A stretch of 7,632 bases of DNA, taken from assembly GCA_024277475.1 (NCBI GenBank), contig JAJRVC010000639.1:1-7632 (forward strand), written 5' to 3'. How positions within the stretch are numbered: position 1 is the stretch's first letter; each line of letters begins with the position of its first letter. Made by a program: the position numbers and the translations under genes. The notes under the pieces were generated by a model, which had not been told where the DNA came from, did no database searches, and saw only the letters and a list, made by a program, of their open reading frames with translations. Source of the DNA: Deltaproteobacteria bacterium. Lineage in GTDB: Bacteria > Desulfobacterota > Desulfobacteria > Desulfobacterales > JAFDCJ01. This document shows positions 4,583-7,632 of this stretch, piece after piece.

Positions 4583-6712
4583 ATGAAAACGGACTATAAA
4601 ACAATCCAGGTGGACTTGAGGGACGATGTGGCCGTGTTCACCATGAACAATCCACCGGTCAACCAGTTATCGGCCCAGTTTCGAGCCGATCTCGCCGAAG
4701 CTTTTAGTGAGGCCCACAGGGATGAGGGTGTTAAAGGCATCGTAATAACAGGGACCGGGAAAAATTTTATTGCCGGCGCTGATATCACCGAAATTCAGCA
4801 CGTGAAAAACAAAGACGAGCTGATATCGGGGATGATGGCAGGGATGAAGTTTATGAACACTATCGAAACCGGGTCCAAGCCCGTGATTGCCGCCATCAAC
4901 GGCAACTGTCTGGGCGGGGGACTGGAAATTGCGATGTGTTGCCATTATCGGATAGCCGTCAAGGGCATTAATTTGGGACAGCCCGAAGTTCAGATCGGCT
5001 TGATCCCCGGGGCCGGTGGTACCCAGCGGCTGCCGCGTCTTATCGGTCTGCGCTATGCCCTCGAGATGATTACCATCGGCAAGCCCATTAAAGCTGAAAT
5101 CGCCCACCAGAGAGGACTGGTTGATGAAGTCACCGAACCTGAAAACATAGTCGATGCCGCCATTAAAGCCGCCGGTCGGTTCGTCGCGGGCCAACTGAAC
5201 GTAAAATCCAGGGCCACTCGCAACCGTCACCACTGGATTCCCAGCGCAGCCGAAAAAAAAGCTGTGATGGACTTCACTAAAGCCATGACGGCCGCCCAGG
5301 CAAAAGGATATATCGCGCCTTTCAAGGCTGTTGAAGCCATCGACAAGGGACTCAGCTATGATATCGACGCCGATCTAAAAAGAGAAGCGCAATTGTTCGC
5401 CGACTGTGCCGTGTCGGACGTGGCAAAAAACCTGATCGGTATATTTTTAAACACACGGGCCGCCGGCAGATTGCCGCGCATCGAAGGTATCGAACCGGCT
5501 AAGATCCGGAAGGTAGCCATGCTGGGCGGCGGCGCGATGGGATCCGGTATCCTAAACTTGCTTCTCAAGGGCGGGTTTGAGACCGTTCTATGGGATATCA
5601 GCGCTGAAGCCCTGGAAAAGGGCGTCGGCTCGGTTCGCAAAACATTTGACTTTCCTATCAAGAAGAGAAAAATGAAGCCGGCCGATCTGGAAAACATGCT
5701 TGAAAAGCAGCTAACGACTACAACCGCTCTGGAAGATATGAAGGATGTGGACCTGATCATTGAGGCGGTTTTGGAAAACATGCAGGTCAAACAGGACATC
5801 TGGAAAAAGCTCGAAGGTATTTGCAGACCGGATGTGGTGTTTGCCACCAACACTTCGGCCCTGCCGATTAGCGAGATGGCATCTATTTTGGATGAACCCG
5901 GCCGCATGATCGGATTGCACTTTTTTAACCCGGCCCACCGCATGATGTTGCTGGAGATTATCTGTGCTGAGAAGACGTCCGATCAGACGCTGGCAACCAG
6001 TGTATCTTTTGCGCGATCCATTAAAAAAATTCCCATCGTCGTCAATGACGGGCCGGGGTTTTACGTCTCAAGGCAGCTGGGCGGCTTGCTGGGCGGCGCC
6101 GTTTATCTTACGGCCGATGGTGTTGACGCAGCGACCGTTGAAGCCGCCATGCTGGATTTTGGTATGCCCATGGGCCCTGCGACACTGGCAGATCTCACTG
6201 GAATCGACATCGGTTATCATGTCGGCAAGACCTTTGAAAAGAGACTGGGAGAGCGTTATAAAGTACATCCGCTCACGGAAGCTATTTACCAGACCGGATG
6301 TTATGGCCGCAAAACCGGCGCCGGATATTTTGACTACAGCGGTGATCGGCCCGTCCCCAATTCTAAGGTGGTTGAAGTCGTCCAAAAGTACCTCAAAGAT
6401 AACGGCGTGTCACCTAAAGAAATACCAAAAGAAGAAATTATCGATGCCATGCTGGCCCTCGGCATCAATGAGGCGGCACTCATGATAGAAGAGGGTATCT
6501 GCGATCGGCCCCAGGATATGGATTTGGCCATGATATATGGTACCGGTTTTCCGCCTTACCGCGGCGGGATTTTACGCTATGCGGATAAATGGGGGCTCAA
6601 AAACGTGTATGATACCCTGGTGGACCTGGAAAAACAGTACGGTATCCGCTTCAAACCGGCTGATTTGATTAAAGAAATGGCGGAAGAGGGCAAATTATTT
6701 TACGCAGAATAG
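4583..6712 (+). CDS. fadB: Bifunctional enoyl-CoA hydratase / 3-hydroxyacyl-CoA dehydrogenase (FadB/FadJ-like)
   Basis: A 709-residue multifunctional beta-oxidation protein that should hydrate trans-2-enoyl-CoA to L-3-hydroxyacyl-CoA and oxidise it with NAD to 3-ketoacyl-CoA. The N-terminal crotonase domain (about 1-190) has the oxyanion-hole segment NFIAGADI (61-68), CLGGGLE (109-115) and GQPEVQIGLIPGAGGTQRLPR (132-152); E115 and E135 match the two catalytic glutamates of enoyl-CoA hydratase. The NAD domain starts at about 309 with the Rossmann loop GGGAMG (315-320). The dehydrogenase residues are all present: S425 in TNTSALP, H446 in GLHFFNP, and E458, with the family spacing of 21 and 12. 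Two C-terminal helical domains follow (DGPGFYVSRQ 489-498; GRKTGAGYFDY 575-585; GTGFPPYRGG 653-662). Length fits FadB/FadJ/peroxisomal MFE-1 (710-730). Start supported by GAGGGGG at 4568-4574, 8 nt upstream. With the thiolase 63 bp downstream it resembles fadBA; orthology to fadB rather than fadJ is not proven. Confidence 0.95.
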   Translation: MKTDYKTIQVDLRDDVAVFTMNNPPVNQLSAQFRADLAEAFSEAHRDEGVKGIVITGTGKNFIAGADITEIQHVKNKDELISGMMAGMKFMNTIETGSKPVIAAINGNCLGGGLEIAMCCHYRIAVKGINLGQPEVQIGLIPGAGGTQRLPRLIGLRYALEMITIGKPIKAEIAHQRGLVDEVTEPENIVDAAIKAAGRFVAGQLNVKSRATRNRHHWIPSAAEKKAVMDFTKAMTAAQAKGYIAPFKAVEAIDKGLSYDIDADLKREAQLFADCAVSDVAKNLIGIFLNTRAAGRLPRIEGIEPAKIRKVAMLGGGAMGSGILNLLLKGGFETVLWDISAEALEKGVGSVRKTFDFPIKKRKMKPADLENMLEKQLTTTTALEDMKDVDLIIEAVLENMQVKQDIWKKLEGICRPDVVFATNTSALPISEMASILDEPGRMIGLHFFNPAHRMMLLEIICAEKTSDQTLATSVSFARSIKKIPIVVNDGPGFYVSRQLGGLLGGAVYLTADGVDAATVEAAMLDFGMPMGPATLADLTGIDIGYHVGKTFEKRLGERYKVHPLTEAIYQTGCYGRKTGAGYFDYSGDRPVPNSKVVEVVQKYLKDNGVSPKEIPKEEIIDAMLALGINEAALMIEEGICDRPQDMDLAMIYGTGFPPYRGGILRYADKWGLKNVYDTLVDLEKQYGIRFKPADLIKEMAEEGKLFYAE

Positions 6713-6731
6713 GAATAAATTGACAGGTTGA

Positions 6732-6762
6732 TTGGTTGGACCAGTAAATCAAAAAAAACCAA
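6732..6762 (+). repeat. Short inverted repeat TTGGTT / AACCAA before the thiolase gene
   Basis: TTGGTT (6732-6737) pairs with AACCAA (6757-6762) over a 19-nt loop; the right arm overlaps the first two bases of the thiolase ribosome site AAGGAGG. Short and possibly chance. Confidence 0.25.
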
Positions 6763-6775
6763 GGAGGATTTTCCC

Positions 6776-7632
6776 ATGAGAGAAGTAGTCATCGCAGGAT
6801 ATTTGAGAACGGCGCAATCCCGCTCCAGGCCCAATGACCCGGCCAGAGACTGGTTTTGTAAGATGAGATCGGATGAGCTGTTGGCTAAGATACTACCGGA
6901 AGTAATCAAGAAGAGCGGTGTTGAGCCCGAAGAAATTGATGATTTTCTGGTGGGATGTGCCACCGGTGTTGCCGAGCAGTGGACCTACGGCGGCCGCAAC
7001 CCGTTGTTTCTGGCCAATCTACCCGAAACCATTGCTGCCAAGTTTGTTGACCAGCAGTGCGGCTCGGCGATGGCCGGCATTCACATCGGGTTTATGGAAA
7101 TTGCTCAGGACTTTGCCGATGTTGTTCTTGTGGGCGGCATGGAGCATATGACCCGGGTCCCCATGGGAGGCCCGCTGATTGACAGGGGAGCCATCGTTCC
7201 GAATATGTCTCTTTTCATGGACCCCAAGTATCAGCACTGGGATATGATGACGGCCATGAACATGGGACTGACCGCTGAAAAACTCTTCGCCCGGACTGAC
7301 TATACCAAAGAGGATATGGACAAATGGGGGTTACGCTCGCACCAGCTTGCAGCCGAGGCACAGGAATCGGGTTTCTTTGGGGGCGAAATTTTTCCCATTG
7401 AAGCCGAACAGGCCGACGGTTCCACCCTGGTGGTGGACAAAGACCAGGCCGTTCGTGGCGACGCCACCCTGGAAGGTATCGCCTCGCTGAAACCGGTATT
7501 TAAAAAAGACGGTGTCATTACGGCCGGTATCTCCTCCCCCTTAAATGCCGCTGCCACATCCATGGTATTGATGTCCAAAGAAAGCGCTAAAAAGAAAGGC
7601 ATCAAGCCCCTGGCGACCCTTCGATCAATCGG
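6776..7632 (+). CDS. fadA: Acetyl-CoA C-acyltransferase (3-ketoacyl-CoA thiolase), 5' part, cut by window edge
   Basis: From an ATG at 6776, with AAGGAGG 8 nt upstream (6761-6767), the frame stays open for 285 codons plus two bases to the window end, against a usual ~390-400. It should cleave 3-ketoacyl-CoA with CoA to acetyl-CoA and a shortened acyl-CoA, completing the cycle started by the three upstream enzymes. The product begins MREVVIAGYLRTAQSRS, as thiolases do. C95 in VDQQCGSAMAG (91-101) is the nucleophilic cysteine. VLVGGMEHMTRVPM (117-130) and MNMGLTAEKLF (161-171) match FadA-type thiolases (GGVEHMGHVPM, MGLTAEML in E. coli FadA). Odd: the loop ITAGISSPLNAAATSM (248-263) lacks the DG of the usual S/N-DGAAA motif. 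The GHP histidine and second cysteine motifs lie outside. Only 63 bp separate it from the hydratase/dehydrogenase gene, so co-transcription is very likely. Confidence 0.93.
   Translation, partial: MREVVIAGYLRTAQSRSRPNDPARDWFCKMRSDELLAKILPEVIKKSGVEPEEIDDFLVGCATGVAEQWTYGGRNPLFLANLPETIAAKFVDQQCGSAMAGIHIGFMEIAQDFADVVLVGGMEHMTRVPMGGPLIDRGAIVPNMSLFMDPKYQHWDMMTAMNMGLTAEKLFARTDYTKEDMDKWGLRSHQLAAEAQESGFFGGEIFPIEAEQADGSTLVVDKDQAVRGDATLEGIASLKPVFKKDGVITAGISSPLNAAATSMVLMSKESAKKKGIKPLATLRSI

Noticed and set aside
5356..5943. 195-residue open frame antisense to the hydratase/dehydrogenase gene
   Set aside because: Shadow frame over the NAD-binding domain; Ser/Ile-rich composition reflects the complementary strand.
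6720..6750. Internal promoter before the thiolase (TTGACA at 6720-6725)
   Set aside because: No acceptable -10 at 16-18 bp (best is GTAAAT, 3 of 6), and the gap to the upstream gene is only 63 bp.

Overview
The window carries a compact fatty-acid (acyl-CoA) beta-oxidation cluster on the + strand, behind a divergently transcribed MerR-type regulator on the - strand. In order: MerR regulator N-terminus (1-232, -, cut by the left edge); a 278-bp divergent control region; a ~600-residue acyl-CoA dehydrogenase (511-2328); a fatty-acyl-CoA ligase of the AMP-binding family (2683-4344); a fused enoyl-CoA hydratase / 3-hydroxyacyl-CoA dehydrogenase (4583-6712); and the first 285 codons of a thiolase (6776 to the right edge). 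Together these cover activation of a free acid to its CoA thioester, the first oxidation, hydration, second oxidation and thiolytic cleavage. Electron-transfer flavoprotein genes, which the dehydrogenase would need, are not in the window.

Organism: a mid-GC Gram-negative bacterium. The ~600-residue acyl-CoA dehydrogenase type (N-terminus MPQQAADRRD, then HEFNKKTCD), the MerR/beta-oxidation pairing and the repeat-laden intergenic gaps recall Desulfobacterales-like sulfate reducers (Desulfobacterota, former Deltaproteobacteria). This is family recognition from memory, not a database result.

Control region: two TTGACA boxes lie in inverted orientation (314-319 facing left, 343-348 facing right), as expected for back-to-back promoters under a shared regulator. 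On the right side an AT palindrome lies in a possible 20-bp spacer, the layout used by MerR proteins. Just downstream, at the expected transcript start, is a long near-perfect inverted repeat (377-419).

The least ordinary feature is the non-coding DNA. The gaps after the dehydrogenase and after the ligase, and the leader of the dehydrogenase, contain short tandem arrays with a strict 7-bp period, including a 14-unit array (2327-2424) that starts inside the stop codon of the dehydrogenase gene. Interspersed with them are three palindromic dispersed-type repeats: a GTAGGG...CCCTAC inverted repeat, an ATTCCTGC-GAAG-GCAGGAAT element and a REP-like GCGGCT-GAA-AGCCGC element. The genes themselves are conventional; I saw no CRISPR array, transposase, tRNA or rRNA, and no convincing new multi-gene system.
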